A DNA stretch of 64,000 nt from Gemmatimonadota bacterium. GTDB lineage: Bacteria > Gemmatimonadota > Gemmatimonadetes > Palauibacterales > Palauibacteraceae. Positions within the stretch are counted from its first letter, which is position 1; each line of letters begins with the position of its first letter. The position numbers and the translations under genes were made by a program. The notes beneath the pieces are model-generated. The model saw only the letters and a program-made list of their open reading frames with translations. It was not told the origin of the DNA and searched no databases. Shown here one piece after another: positions 32,846 through 40,974 of the stretch. The stretch spans positions 43,841-107,840 of the forward strand of contig JAJCZV010000205.1 in NCBI GenBank assembly GCA_029262175.1, in the 5' to 3' direction.

Positions 32846-34189
32846 GTGTTCCGTAAGATCCTCATCGCGAACCGCGGCGAAATCGCGCTGCGGATTATCC
32901 GAGCGTGCCGCGAACTCGATATCCGAACCGTCGCGGTTCACTCGGATGTGGACCAAGACTCGCTTCACGTTCGTTTTTCCGACGAGCACATCTGCATCGG
33001 ACCGGCTCCCAGTAGCGAGAGCTATCTCAACATCCCGCGCATCCTCGCGGCGGCGGAGATCACAGGTGCGGACGCGGTTCATCCCGGCTACGGCTTCCTG
33101 GCAGAGAACCCGGAATTTGCCGAGATCTGCGAGCGAAGCGGGCTCGTGTTTATCGGTCCCACACCCGAGCAGATCCGTCGCATGGGCGACAAGGCGGAGG
33201 CGCGGCGCACGATGATCGCGGCCGGCGTCCCGGTGGTGCCTGGCTCGGAAGGTCCGACAGACGACGTGGCTGCCGGCCTCGCCGAGGCCCGGCGCATCGG
33301 ATTTCCGGTCATGATCAAGGCGGCCGCGGGAGGCGGCGGAAAGGGCATGCGTGCGGCGGCCGACGAGGAGGAGTTCTCGCAAAGTTTCGCGGTCGCGCGC
33401 AACGAAGCGAAGACGAACTTCGGAAACGGAACGCTCTACCTCGAGAAGTTGATCGACCGCCCCCGTCACGTCGAGATCCAACTCCTTGGCGATCGCCACG
33501 GCAACGTCGTGCACCTGGGTGAGCGGGACTGCTCGATTCAGCGGCGACATCAAAAACTGATCGAGGAAGCACCGGGTCCGTCGGTCACGCCGGAGCTTCG
33601 CGAGGCCATGGGGGAGGCCGCCGTACGGGGCGCGCAGGCGATCGGTTACCACGGCGCGGGTACCGTGGAGTATCTCCTGACGCCCGATGGCGAGTTCTAC
33701 TTCATGGAGATGAACACGCGCATCCAAGTCGAGCACCCGGTTACGGAGTTGGTGACGTCCACCGACCTCGTCAAGGAACAGATTCGCGTCGCAGCTGGCG
33801 AGAAGCTGGAGATTCGCGAGCCGCCTCGTCTCCAGGGGCACGCGATCGAGTGTCGAATCAACGCCGAAGATCCTGACCATGACTTCCGCCCGTCGCCCGG
33901 TACGATCGCGACCTTCCACGCACCCGGTGGTCCCGGGATTCGAGTCGATACGCATATCTATGCGGGCTATGTCGTGCCGCGTTACTACGACTCGCTGCTG
34001 GCAAAACTCATCGTGAGTGCGGCGACCAGAGAAGAGGCGCGCGTTCGCGCGTACCATGCGCTCGAGGAGTTCATTCTCGAGGGCGTCCAATCCACGATCC
34101 CGTTCCTGCGAAAGGTCCTCGCGCATCCTGACTTTGTCTCGGGTGACGTCGACACGGGATTTGTCGAGCGTTATCTCGCGCGGAGCTGA
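32846..34189 (+). CDS. accC: Acetyl-CoA carboxylase, biotin carboxylase subunit
   Basis: AccC uses ATP and bicarbonate to carboxylate biotin on AccB. The 447-residue ATP-grasp enzyme shows FRKILIANRGEIALRIIRACRE at its start, the Gly-rich ATP loop (AAAGGGGKGMR), the bicarbonate/biotin-site segment ERDCSIQRRHQKLIEEAP and FYFMEMNTRIQVEHPVTE. Its length is normal for the family. It starts with GTG 32846. Coupled to accB and efp. Confidence 0.96.
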   Translation: MFRKILIANRGEIALRIIRACRELDIRTVAVHSDVDQDSLHVRFSDEHICIGPAPSSESYLNIPRILAAAEITGADAVHPGYGFLAENPEFAEICERSGLVFIGPTPEQIRRMGDKAEARRTMIAAGVPVVPGSEGPTDDVAAGLAEARRIGFPVMIKAAAGGGGKGMRAAADEEEFSQSFAVARNEAKTNFGNGTLYLEKLIDRPRHVEIQLLGDRHGNVVHLGERDCSIQRRHQKLIEEAPGPSVTPELREAMGEAAVRGAQAIGYHGAGTVEYLLTPDGEFYFMEMNTRIQVEHPVTELVTSTDLVKEQIRVAAGEKLEIREPPRLQGHAIECRINAEDPDHDFRPSPGTIATFHAPGGPGIRVDTHIYAGYVVPRYYDSLLAKLIVSAATREEARVRAYHALEEFILEGVQSTIPFLRKVLAHPDFVSGDVDTGFVERYLARS

Positions 34190-34204
34190 AGCCGTCGAGA
34201 AGTC

Positions 34205-34972
34205 GTGAACACGCTCGACGTCGTGTGGCTTCCCCACGAGCTTGGCGGAGCCTCGCTCGAAGGACGAGCGGTGATCGTCATCGATGTGTTACGCGCGACG
34301 ACGAGCATCACGACGGCTCTCGCCGCTGGTGCGGAACGCGTGATTCCAGCTCGCACCGTCGAGCAAGCGCGCGCCCTGGCCGTAGATCTCCCCGGGACGC
34401 TTCTCTGTGGAGAACGGGGTGGCGTGCCGCCGGACGGATTCGACCTCGGCAACTCTCCCGGTGGCTTCACACCGCAAGCGGTTGGGGGTCGGATCTTGGT
34501 GTTCACTACCACCAACGGCACGGCTGCGATCCAGGCCGTTTCCAGCGCTTCGCAATTGACCCTGGCGTGCTTTCGCAACGCGAAGGCTGTGGTGGGAGCG
34601 CTGGCGCGGGCAGCGGAGTCGGCGCCAGGGGGGCAGGCGCCTGCGGCGCTCCGGGACGTGCTGATCGTGTGCTCGGGGCGAAAAGGTCGCCTGAGCATGG
34701 ACGACGGGTGGTGCGCGGGCCATCTTACGGAGCGAATTCAGGCAAAGTGGCCACAGGTCCGTTTGAGCGATGGGGCCCGCGTGGCGCGGGATTTCGCGGT
34801 CGGCGCCGGAGCACCGACCCCTGAGGGGCTCGCCGAAACCGCGGCGGGCCGGGCAATCGGGGACTTATGCCTTGGCGACGACCTAAAGATATGCGCGACC
34901 ATGGATGACCTCTCTGTCGTCCCTGTCTGGCGAGATGGCGCGTTTGTGAAGGGTGGGGAGGAGGAGGGCTGA
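34205..34972 (+). CDS. 2-phosphosulfolactate phosphatase family protein (ComB)
   Basis: A ComB-family phosphatase of 255 residues. In archaeal coenzyme M synthesis ComB removes phosphate from 2-phosphosulfolactate; in bacteria the family is widespread and the substrate is often unknown. Family motifs are clear: VIVIDVLRATTSITTALAAGAERV, GERGGVPPDGFDLGNSP, VFTTTNGTAAIQ and CSGRKGRLSMDDGWCAG. It starts with GTG 34205, 15 bp after accC, and shares TGATG with ftsK. No other sulfolactate or coenzyme M gene is in the window. Confidence 0.85.
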   Translation: MNTLDVVWLPHELGGASLEGRAVIVIDVLRATTSITTALAAGAERVIPARTVEQARALAVDLPGTLLCGERGGVPPDGFDLGNSPGGFTPQAVGGRILVFTTTNGTAAIQAVSSASQLTLACFRNAKAVVGALARAAESAPGGQAPAALRDVLIVCSGRKGRLSMDDGWCAGHLTERIQAKWPQVRLSDGARVARDFAVGAGAPTPEGLAETAAGRAIGDLCLGDDLKICATMDDLSVVPVWRDGAFVKGGEEEG

Positions 34973-37251
34973 TGCTGGACGAAGGACAGCGAAGAGAAGC
35001 GCTCGGAGTTGGGCTCATCATGCTGGGGCTTCTCGCAGGACTCGCGCTTATTTCCCCGGAGGTGGCCGACGGTCGCAATTGGATCGGTCCGGCCGGCGCG
35101 CTACTTCACCGCGGCCTGACGTTCGTGCTCGGACCCCTGGCTCCTTTGTTGGCCATCTCGGCCTTTATCTGGGGCGCCCATTTCCTCGGATGGGGCGATT
35201 CGGGTCGGGTGATTCGTGCCTCTTTGCTCCCCGCATGTCTGGTTCTGGTCTTACCCACGCTGCTCTGGGTATCGCTTTCTCGCGACGCGGCCACGACGGC
35301 CGAAGTCGGTTGGCTGGGAGAGACGATCGGAACCGGCCTCCAATCCGCCTTCGGGTGGGTCGGGGCCCTGCTGATCAGTGCGACGCTGCTGATCATGGGC
35401 TTCGTGCTTACGCTCGGGCGATCGTTGACCCAGACGGTAGCGGGCGGGGGACGAGCCGCACGGCGTGGCCTCTCCGCAGGCAGCGGGAGCGCGCGGACCT
35501 TGGCCGGGGCGATCGCCGATCTGTATCGCAGCGACGGAGAACCGACCGCCCCGTGGGCCGATGCCCGCGCCGAACCCGTGAAGGCCGAGCCCGTTGGGGA
35601 AACCGCGTCGCCAAAGCCGCGGGTCCGAAAGAAGAAAAAGAAGGTGCGCAAGGTCGTCGACGACAAAAAGGCGACGATCAAGAACGCCCTGGCCCCCGTG
35701 GTGCCTACGCTGGACGATCCCGGCGACCTGGACCAAACCGATCTCCCTCCCCTCGAGCTGCTCAAAGAACCGGACGTACGGTCTAGCGGTCTAGCGGTCG
35801 GCGACCTCGACCGGCTCGGCAACGTCCTGATCGAAAAGCTCGCCACCTTCCGTATCGCGGGAGAGATCGGCGGATGGACGACGGGACCCGTCGTCACTCA
35901 GTTCGAGGTCGTGCCCGCGCCCGGCGTCAAGGTGGGTTCGATCGCGGCCCGAGCGGACGACATCGCGCTCGCCCTCAAGGCGCCATCGGTCCGCATCGTC
36001 GCCCCGATTCCCGGAAAGGGCGCGGTGGGCGTCGAGGTGCCGAACCCGGCCCCGGAAATGGTACGCCTCCGTGAAGTGATCGGGAGTTCGGACTATCGGC
36101 GCACCCGCATGTTGCTTCCGATCGCCCTTGGTCGCGACCTGTCGGGGCAGCCCTACTGCGCCGACTTGACCCGGATGCCGCATTTGTTGATCGCTGGACA
36201 GACGGGGTCGGGTAAGTCGGTCTGCATCAACACGCTGATCACGAGCCTCATCTATCGCTATACGCCGGCCGACTTACGGCTCTTGATGGTCGATCCGAAG
36301 ATGGTGGAACTCTCTGTGTACGGGGATCTGCCGCATCTTCGACACCCCGTCATCACCGACAACGACGAAGCGGCGTCGGTGCTCAAGTGGGCGGTGTACG
36401 AGATGAAACGCCGTTTCGGGTTGTTGTCGGCCAACGGGTGCCGCAACCTCGAGGAGTTCAACGCGCGTCTCGCGAAGGGCAAGGAGGTCGTTCGCCCGAA
36501 GCTTCCTGGAAGCGTCAGCGATCCGTTGCCGTATGAGGAGGGTCGCTTACCGTTTGTGGTCCTGATCATCGACGAGTTGGCTGACCTAATGATGACCGTT
36601 CAGGCGGATGTTGAGACGCCGCTGGCCATGTTGGCTCAGAAGGCGCGAGCCGTCGGCATTCACCTCGTGCTTGCGACGCAGCGGCCTTCGGTCAACGTCC
36701 TCACGGGTTTGATCAAGGCGAACATCCCCAGCCGCATCGCGTTTCGAGTCGCGTCGAAGATCGACAGTCGCACGATTCTGGATGGCAATGGGGCGGAGAG
36801 CCTGCTTGGGAACGGCGACATGTTGTTCCTGCCCCCCGGTAAGTCCGATCCGGTTCGGATCCAAGGGGCGTTCATCGATTCGGCGGAGACCGAGCGCGTG
36901 CTCGATTGGTACCGCGAGGAGGCGAAAGCCCGAGCCTTGGTCGAGGCGGCGGAGGAACGCGACATCCTCGATGTAGTCAAAGAGATCGAGGACGCGAGCA
37001 AGGTGGAGATGAGCGACGCTGCCGCGGAGGATAGAGACGCCCTTTTCCGTCAAGCCGCCGAAATCGTGATCGCAAACTCGGCGGGCTCGACCAGTCTGCT
37101 CCAGCGTCGACTCAAGATCGGCTATGGGCGCGCGGCCCGGATCATCGATCAGTTGCACTACGCCGGGGTAGTGGGACCGGCGGAAGGATCGAAGCCTCGG
37201 GAGGTGTTGCTATCGCTGATCGATTTGGAAGACGGACTGAGCGAAAATTGA
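34972..37251 (+). CDS. ftsK: DNA translocase FtsK/SpoIIIE
   Basis: FtsK pumps chromosome ends through the closing septum. The 759-residue protein has about four N-terminal membrane helices (residues 12-155) and a Lys-rich linker (KKKKKVRKVVDD). Then come the alpha/beta motor with Walker A (GQTGSGKSVCIN) and Walker B (FVVLIIDELADLMM) and the FtsK signature ATQRPSVNVLTGLIKANIPS. The C-terminal gamma winged helix reads polar DNA signals (STSLLQRRLKIGYGRAARIIDQL). Length is typical of short-linker FtsK. It starts within the comB stop and overlaps lolA (TTGA). Confidence 0.95.
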   Translation: MLDEGQRREALGVGLIMLGLLAGLALISPEVADGRNWIGPAGALLHRGLTFVLGPLAPLLAISAFIWGAHFLGWGDSGRVIRASLLPACLVLVLPTLLWVSLSRDAATTAEVGWLGETIGTGLQSAFGWVGALLISATLLIMGFVLTLGRSLTQTVAGGGRAARRGLSAGSGSARTLAGAIADLYRSDGEPTAPWADARAEPVKAEPVGETASPKPRVRKKKKKVRKVVDDKKATIKNALAPVVPTLDDPGDLDQTDLPPLELLKEPDVRSSGLAVGDLDRLGNVLIEKLATFRIAGEIGGWTTGPVVTQFEVVPAPGVKVGSIAARADDIALALKAPSVRIVAPIPGKGAVGVEVPNPAPEMVRLREVIGSSDYRRTRMLLPIALGRDLSGQPYCADLTRMPHLLIAGQTGSGKSVCINTLITSLIYRYTPADLRLLMVDPKMVELSVYGDLPHLRHPVITDNDEAASVLKWAVYEMKRRFGLLSANGCRNLEEFNARLAKGKEVVRPKLPGSVSDPLPYEEGRLPFVVLIIDELADLMMTVQADVETPLAMLAQKARAVGIHLVLATQRPSVNVLTGLIKANIPSRIAFRVASKIDSRTILDGNGAESLLGNGDMLFLPPGKSDPVRIQGAFIDSAETERVLDWYREEAKARALVEAAEERDILDVVKEIEDASKVEMSDAAAEDRDALFRQAAEIVIANSAGSTSLLQRRLKIGYGRAARIIDQLHYAGVVGPAEGSKPREVLLSLIDLEDGLSEN

Positions 37252-38222
37252 GACGTGCGCCGAGGCGTCTGTGGGTGTGCGCCGTGGTCTTGGCCGTCGG
37301 CTGCGCCGATGCGGGTTCAGAGGCTCGGTCGGCCGAGCAGGCGCAGTTGGAAGCCGAGTTCGGGCCTAGAGCGGACGCTCAGGCGCCGGTCGGCGGCGGC
37401 GCCGCCACGGAGCCCGAACGGCCGGTCGCGCCGACACCGGGTGGGTCTCGGGCTGTGCCGGATCGCGAGATGCGTCCCAACACGGCTCCGCGTCCCTCTA
37501 CGACACCGGCCACCGACGCCCCGCCGCCCTTCGAGTCCGAGTCCGTCTCCGAGCCGGTCAGTGAGCCGGTCACCGGGCCGCCGGCTCCCCCGTCCGAGTC
37601 GGCCTCCGGAGTCGACGTCTCGGGCTCCGGAGCCGACGTCGACTCGCTGCTGGCGGCCGCCGAGGTCGCCTACGACAAGATCACGTCGTTACGGGCCGCG
37701 TTCGTTCAACGGATGGAGATCCCGCTTCTGGACCGCGTGAGCGAAGGCGCCGGCACGTGGTATCAGCGCGGGAGCGGTCACTTCCGCATGGAGTTCGCCG
37801 AACCCGCGGGCGACGTGCTGGTCGCCGACGGAACGTATTTTTGGGCGTACCAGCCCTCGCAACAGCCCGACCAGGTGATCAAGTCGCGGTTGGGTGGTGG
37901 GGCAGAGGCCGGAACGGTCGATGTTCTGGGCCAGATCCTTTCAGAGGCTCGCACCCGCTACACGAGCGTCGACGAAGGCGTGGAATCGGTGAGCGGCGTG
38001 TCGACCCGTGTAATTACACTGACCCCGCTTGGCGCGTCACGCTACCGCAGCGTGCGCGTGTGGATCGCCGACACCGATGCATTGGTGCGCCGCTTCAGAA
38101 TCGAAGAAGAGAACGAGACCATCCGAACGGTCACGCTGTCTTCGCTCGAGCCTCAAGTGCCGCTCGACGATGCGCTGTTTCAGTTTACGGCGCCCCCCGG
38201 CGTGCAGACGTTCGAGGGCTGA
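37248..38222 (+). CDS. LolA-family lipoprotein carrier with lipobox and long linker
   Basis: A LolA-fold protein of 324 residues. LolA normally is a soluble periplasmic carrier that takes lipoproteins from LolCDE to the outer membrane. Here the N-terminus (RRLWVCAVVLAVGC) has a lipobox-like end at Cys19, the same type as Pal (LAVAC) in this window. About 100 disordered Pro/Ser/Glu/Val residues follow (SESVSEPVSEPVTGPP), then the LolA domain (LRAAFVQRM, GAGTWYQRGSGHFRMEFAEP, DGTYFWAYQPSQQPDQVI). It may therefore be tethered, closer to LolB in topology. It starts at TTG 37248, overlapping the ftsK stop. Confidence 0.86.
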   Translation: MRRAPRRLWVCAVVLAVGCADAGSEARSAEQAQLEAEFGPRADAQAPVGGGAATEPERPVAPTPGGSRAVPDREMRPNTAPRPSTTPATDAPPPFESESVSEPVSEPVTGPPAPPSESASGVDVSGSGADVDSLLAAAEVAYDKITSLRAAFVQRMEIPLLDRVSEGAGTWYQRGSGHFRMEFAEPAGDVLVADGTYFWAYQPSQQPDQVIKSRLGGGAEAGTVDVLGQILSEARTRYTSVDEGVESVSGVSTRVITLTPLGASRYRSVRVWIADTDALVRRFRIEEENETIRTVTLSSLEPQVPLDDALFQFTAPPGVQTFEG

Positions 38223-38227
38223 CGCGT

Positions 38228-39685
38228 ATGCGACTGGGTCTCATCAGTCTCGGGTGCGACAAAAACACTGTCGACTCCGAGCGCATGCTGGCTGCGATGG
38301 TCGGGCAGGGGGCGCACCGAGTCGATGACATCGCCGAGGCCGAAGTCATCGTGGTCAACACGTGCGGGTTTATCGACGCGGCAAAAGAAGAATCGATCGA
38401 GGCGCTACTCGAAGCGGGACGGCTCAAGACAGAAGGGGCGTGTCGGTCCGTGGTCGCGGTCGGCTGCATGGTCGAGCGCTACCGTGAAGAACTCGAAGCC
38501 GCGCTCCCCGAAGTCGATCTCTATCTCGGTCTCCGCGATCTCGATCGACTCATTCCCGAACTCGAAGCGCGGGGTCATCTCGACAGCTCGCGCGGCTCCG
38601 TACACCCGGGCGAACGTCTCTCGCTCGGCATGCGCCACGTTCGGTATCTGAAGGTGAGCGAAGGGTGCAACCACGGCTGCGCGTTTTGCGCGATTCCGCT
38701 GTGGCGCGGGAAGCACCGGTCTTTCGACCTCGACCGGATCGTCGCGGAGGCTCAGCGGTTGGAGACCCAGGGCGCCGTAGAAGTGAACCTCGTGGCGCAG
38801 GATCTGGCGCACTACGGCCGGGAGTTTCGCGACGGCACCGACATCGCGACGCTTGTCCAAACATTGCTTGAAGAGACATCGATTCCATGGTTCCGACTGC
38901 TCTACATCTACTCTGCGGGGCTAAGGGATTCGTTGATCGAGGTCATGGCCAACGAGCCGAGATTGCTGCCGTATGTCGACATGCCCATCCAACACGCGAG
39001 CGACACGGTGCTAGAGAGGATGCGGAGGCCGGAGCGCAATACGACGCTTCGCCAAAAGGTTGCATGGCTTAGAGATAGCGTGCCCGACATCACCTTGCGC
39101 ACGACCGTCCTCGTCGGGTTCCCCGGTGAGACCGATGCGGAGTTTCGGGAGCTGGTCGACTTCCTGGATGAAGCTCCCTTCGACCGCCTCGGAGCGTTCG
39201 CGTTCTCCCCTCAGGAGGGCACCCGCGCGGCCGCGATGACCGACGACTACGTGCCCGAAGATGTCGCGCAGGCGCGCTTGGAGGAGATCATCGAAGTGCA
39301 ACGGGCGGCGAGCGCCGAACGCCTTTCAGACGAGATGGGACGCGAGCGGATCGCCATCGTCGACGAGCGAGCGGCTTCGGACGATCCCGTGGTCTCTCAC
39401 CTGTATGGTTCCGAAACACCGGAGGGGGCCGCGTGGATCGGACGGATCGCGAGTCAAGCCGACGACGTGGACGGAGTCACCGTGCTGTGGAGCGCGGAGC
39501 CGCTGGCAAAGGGGGCCTTGGCGCGCGTGACGATCGAACGCGCCGGCGACTTCGACTTGGGTGGCACGGTCGTCGAACTCGTGCGAGCCCCGGCTGAAGT
39601 CGAAGCCGACACTGCGGAGTCCGGCTCGAAAGCTCGGATGCTCCCGGTCGTCGGCCTCGGTCTCGAGAGCGCCTGGGGCCGGTGA
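38228..39685 (+). CDS. rimO: Ribosomal protein S12 methylthiotransferase RimO
   Basis: RimO is a radical-SAM enzyme that methylthiolates an Asp of ribosomal protein S12. The 485-residue product has the N-terminal UPF0004 domain with cluster Cys (ISLGCDKNTVDSERML, NTCGFIDAAKEES, VAVGCMVERY), the radical-SAM CxxxCxxC (SEGCNHGCAFCAIPLWRGKHRS) and a C-terminal TRAM domain. SLGCxKNxVDSE and NTCGFI separate RimO from the tRNA enzyme MiaB. ATG 38228 is the first in-frame start after lolA; the frame is open upstream inside lolA. It overlaps hemL (GTGA). Confidence 0.94.
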   Translation: MRLGLISLGCDKNTVDSERMLAAMVGQGAHRVDDIAEAEVIVVNTCGFIDAAKEESIEALLEAGRLKTEGACRSVVAVGCMVERYREELEAALPEVDLYLGLRDLDRLIPELEARGHLDSSRGSVHPGERLSLGMRHVRYLKVSEGCNHGCAFCAIPLWRGKHRSFDLDRIVAEAQRLETQGAVEVNLVAQDLAHYGREFRDGTDIATLVQTLLEETSIPWFRLLYIYSAGLRDSLIEVMANEPRLLPYVDMPIQHASDTVLERMRRPERNTTLRQKVAWLRDSVPDITLRTTVLVGFPGETDAEFRELVDFLDEAPFDRLGAFAFSPQEGTRAAAMTDDYVPEDVAQARLEEIIEVQRAASAERLSDEMGRERIAIVDERAASDDPVVSHLYGSETPEGAAWIGRIASQADDVDGVTVLWSAEPLAKGALARVTIERAGDFDLGGTVVELVRAPAEVEADTAESGSKARMLPVVGLGLESAWGR

Positions 39686-40974
39686 GCCCTTCGTCCAGCG
39701 ACTGGGTGCGGCGCGCCCGGAGCGTCATGCCGGGCGGCGTCAGTTCGCCGGTTCGAGCCTTCGGCTCCGTGGGGCTCGATCCGTTCTTCGCCTCGCGCGG
39801 AGTGGGGCCTCGCATCTTCGATGCCGAGGGTAGGGGATATCTCGACTATGTCCTCTCGTGGGGCCCGTTGATCCTCGGTCACGCGCACCCGGTGGTCGTC
39901 GACGCGGTACAACGGGCGGCGGCCGATGGAATGAGCTTCGGTGCCTGTAACTCGCGGGAAGTCGAGCTTGCCGAGCGTCTGGCCGAATGGGTCCCCAGCG
40001 TAGAGGTCGTCCGCTTTGTGAACAGCGGGACCGAGGCGACGATGTCCGCCGTTCGTCTCGCGCGGGCGGCGACGGGGCGAGATCTCCTCCTCAAGTTCGA
40101 AGGCTGTTATCACGGGCACGCCGACTCTTTTCTCGTAGCGGCCGGCTCGGGCGTCGCCACGCTGGGGCTGCCCAACTCCCCGGGGGTGCCGGACGCGGTT
40201 TCGGCCCTCACCGTCACCGTGCCCTACAACGATCTGGAGGCCGTCGATGCGGCGTTTGCACGCCATGGTGACCGGATCGCGGCGACGATCGTAGAGCCGG
40301 TCGCCGGAAATGCAGGGCTCATCGCGCCGCGTGCGGGGTTCTTGTCTGGTCTTCGCGAACGCTGCACCCAGGGGGGCGCGCTGCTGATCTTCGATGAAGT
40401 GATGACGGGCTTTCGGGTCGCCCGCGGGGGCGCCCAGGAACGGTTCGGCATCGCGCCCGACCTCACCACGCTCGGCAAAGTCGTGGGCGGAGGTCTTCCG
40501 GTCGCCGCGTACGGCGGAAGCCGCGACTTGATGAAATGGGTGGCCCCCGCGGGTCCCATGTATCAAGCCGGCACGTTGTCAGGGAACCCGCTCGGGATGG
40601 CGGCGGGGTTGGCACAACTCGATGAACTCGAACGCCTCGATCCGTTCGATGCGCTAGAGACGGCCGCCGCCGATTTGGTCGAAGGGATCGTGGCCGCCGC
40701 GCGCGCTCGGGGCGTCCCTGCCTGTGGTCAGGCGCTCGGCTCGATGTGGGGTGTCTACTTCACCGAGGGACCCGTGCTCAACTTTGACGATGCGAAACAG
40801 GTCGACACGGAGTTCTTCGCGAAGCACTATCGCGCCTGCCTCGAGCGCGGCCTCTTCTTCGCCCCTTCGGCGTTCGAAGCCGGGTTCGTTTCGACGGCGC
40901 ATACCTCCGAGGATATTGCCGAGACGGTGGCGTCGGTGGGGGATGCCTTGGATCGCGCGACGGGGGTGGCGTGA
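39682..40974 (+). CDS. hemL: Glutamate-1-semialdehyde 2,1-aminomutase
   Basis: HemL converts glutamate-1-semialdehyde to 5-aminolevulinate with PLP or PMP, completing the C5 entry opened by hemA at 9161. The 430-residue class III aminotransferase fold shows RVMPGGVSSPVRAF close to its start (as RSVMPGGVSSPVRAF), the PLP pocket FVNSGTEATMSAVRLARAATGR, YHGHADSFL and the lysine region TLGKVVGGGLPVAAYGG. GTG 39682 overlaps the rimO stop and the end overlaps lnt (GTGA). Confidence 0.96.
   Translation: MSPSSSDWVRRARSVMPGGVSSPVRAFGSVGLDPFFASRGVGPRIFDAEGRGYLDYVLSWGPLILGHAHPVVVDAVQRAAADGMSFGACNSREVELAERLAEWVPSVEVVRFVNSGTEATMSAVRLARAATGRDLLLKFEGCYHGHADSFLVAAGSGVATLGLPNSPGVPDAVSALTVTVPYNDLEAVDAAFARHGDRIAATIVEPVAGNAGLIAPRAGFLSGLRERCTQGGALLIFDEVMTGFRVARGGAQERFGIAPDLTTLGKVVGGGLPVAAYGGSRDLMKWVAPAGPMYQAGTLSGNPLGMAAGLAQLDELERLDPFDALETAAADLVEGIVAAARARGVPACGQALGSMWGVYFTEGPVLNFDDAKQVDTEFFAKHYRACLERGLFFAPSAFEAGFVSTAHTSEDIAETVASVGDALDRATGVA

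Noticed and set aside
32471..34237. Long minus-strand frame (588 codons) opposite accB-accC
   Set aside because: Antisense shadow: the plus strand encodes clear AccB and AccC, and the minus frame is Arg/Asp/His-rich with no domain. The same holds for the minus frames at 291-1124, 1379-2422, 2569-3390 and 39454-40566.
38228..39685. MiaB (tRNA methylthiotransferase) as the identity of the radical-SAM gene
   Set aside because: SLGCxKNxVDSE and NTCGFI with AKEES are RimO features; MiaB has different residues around the first Cys.
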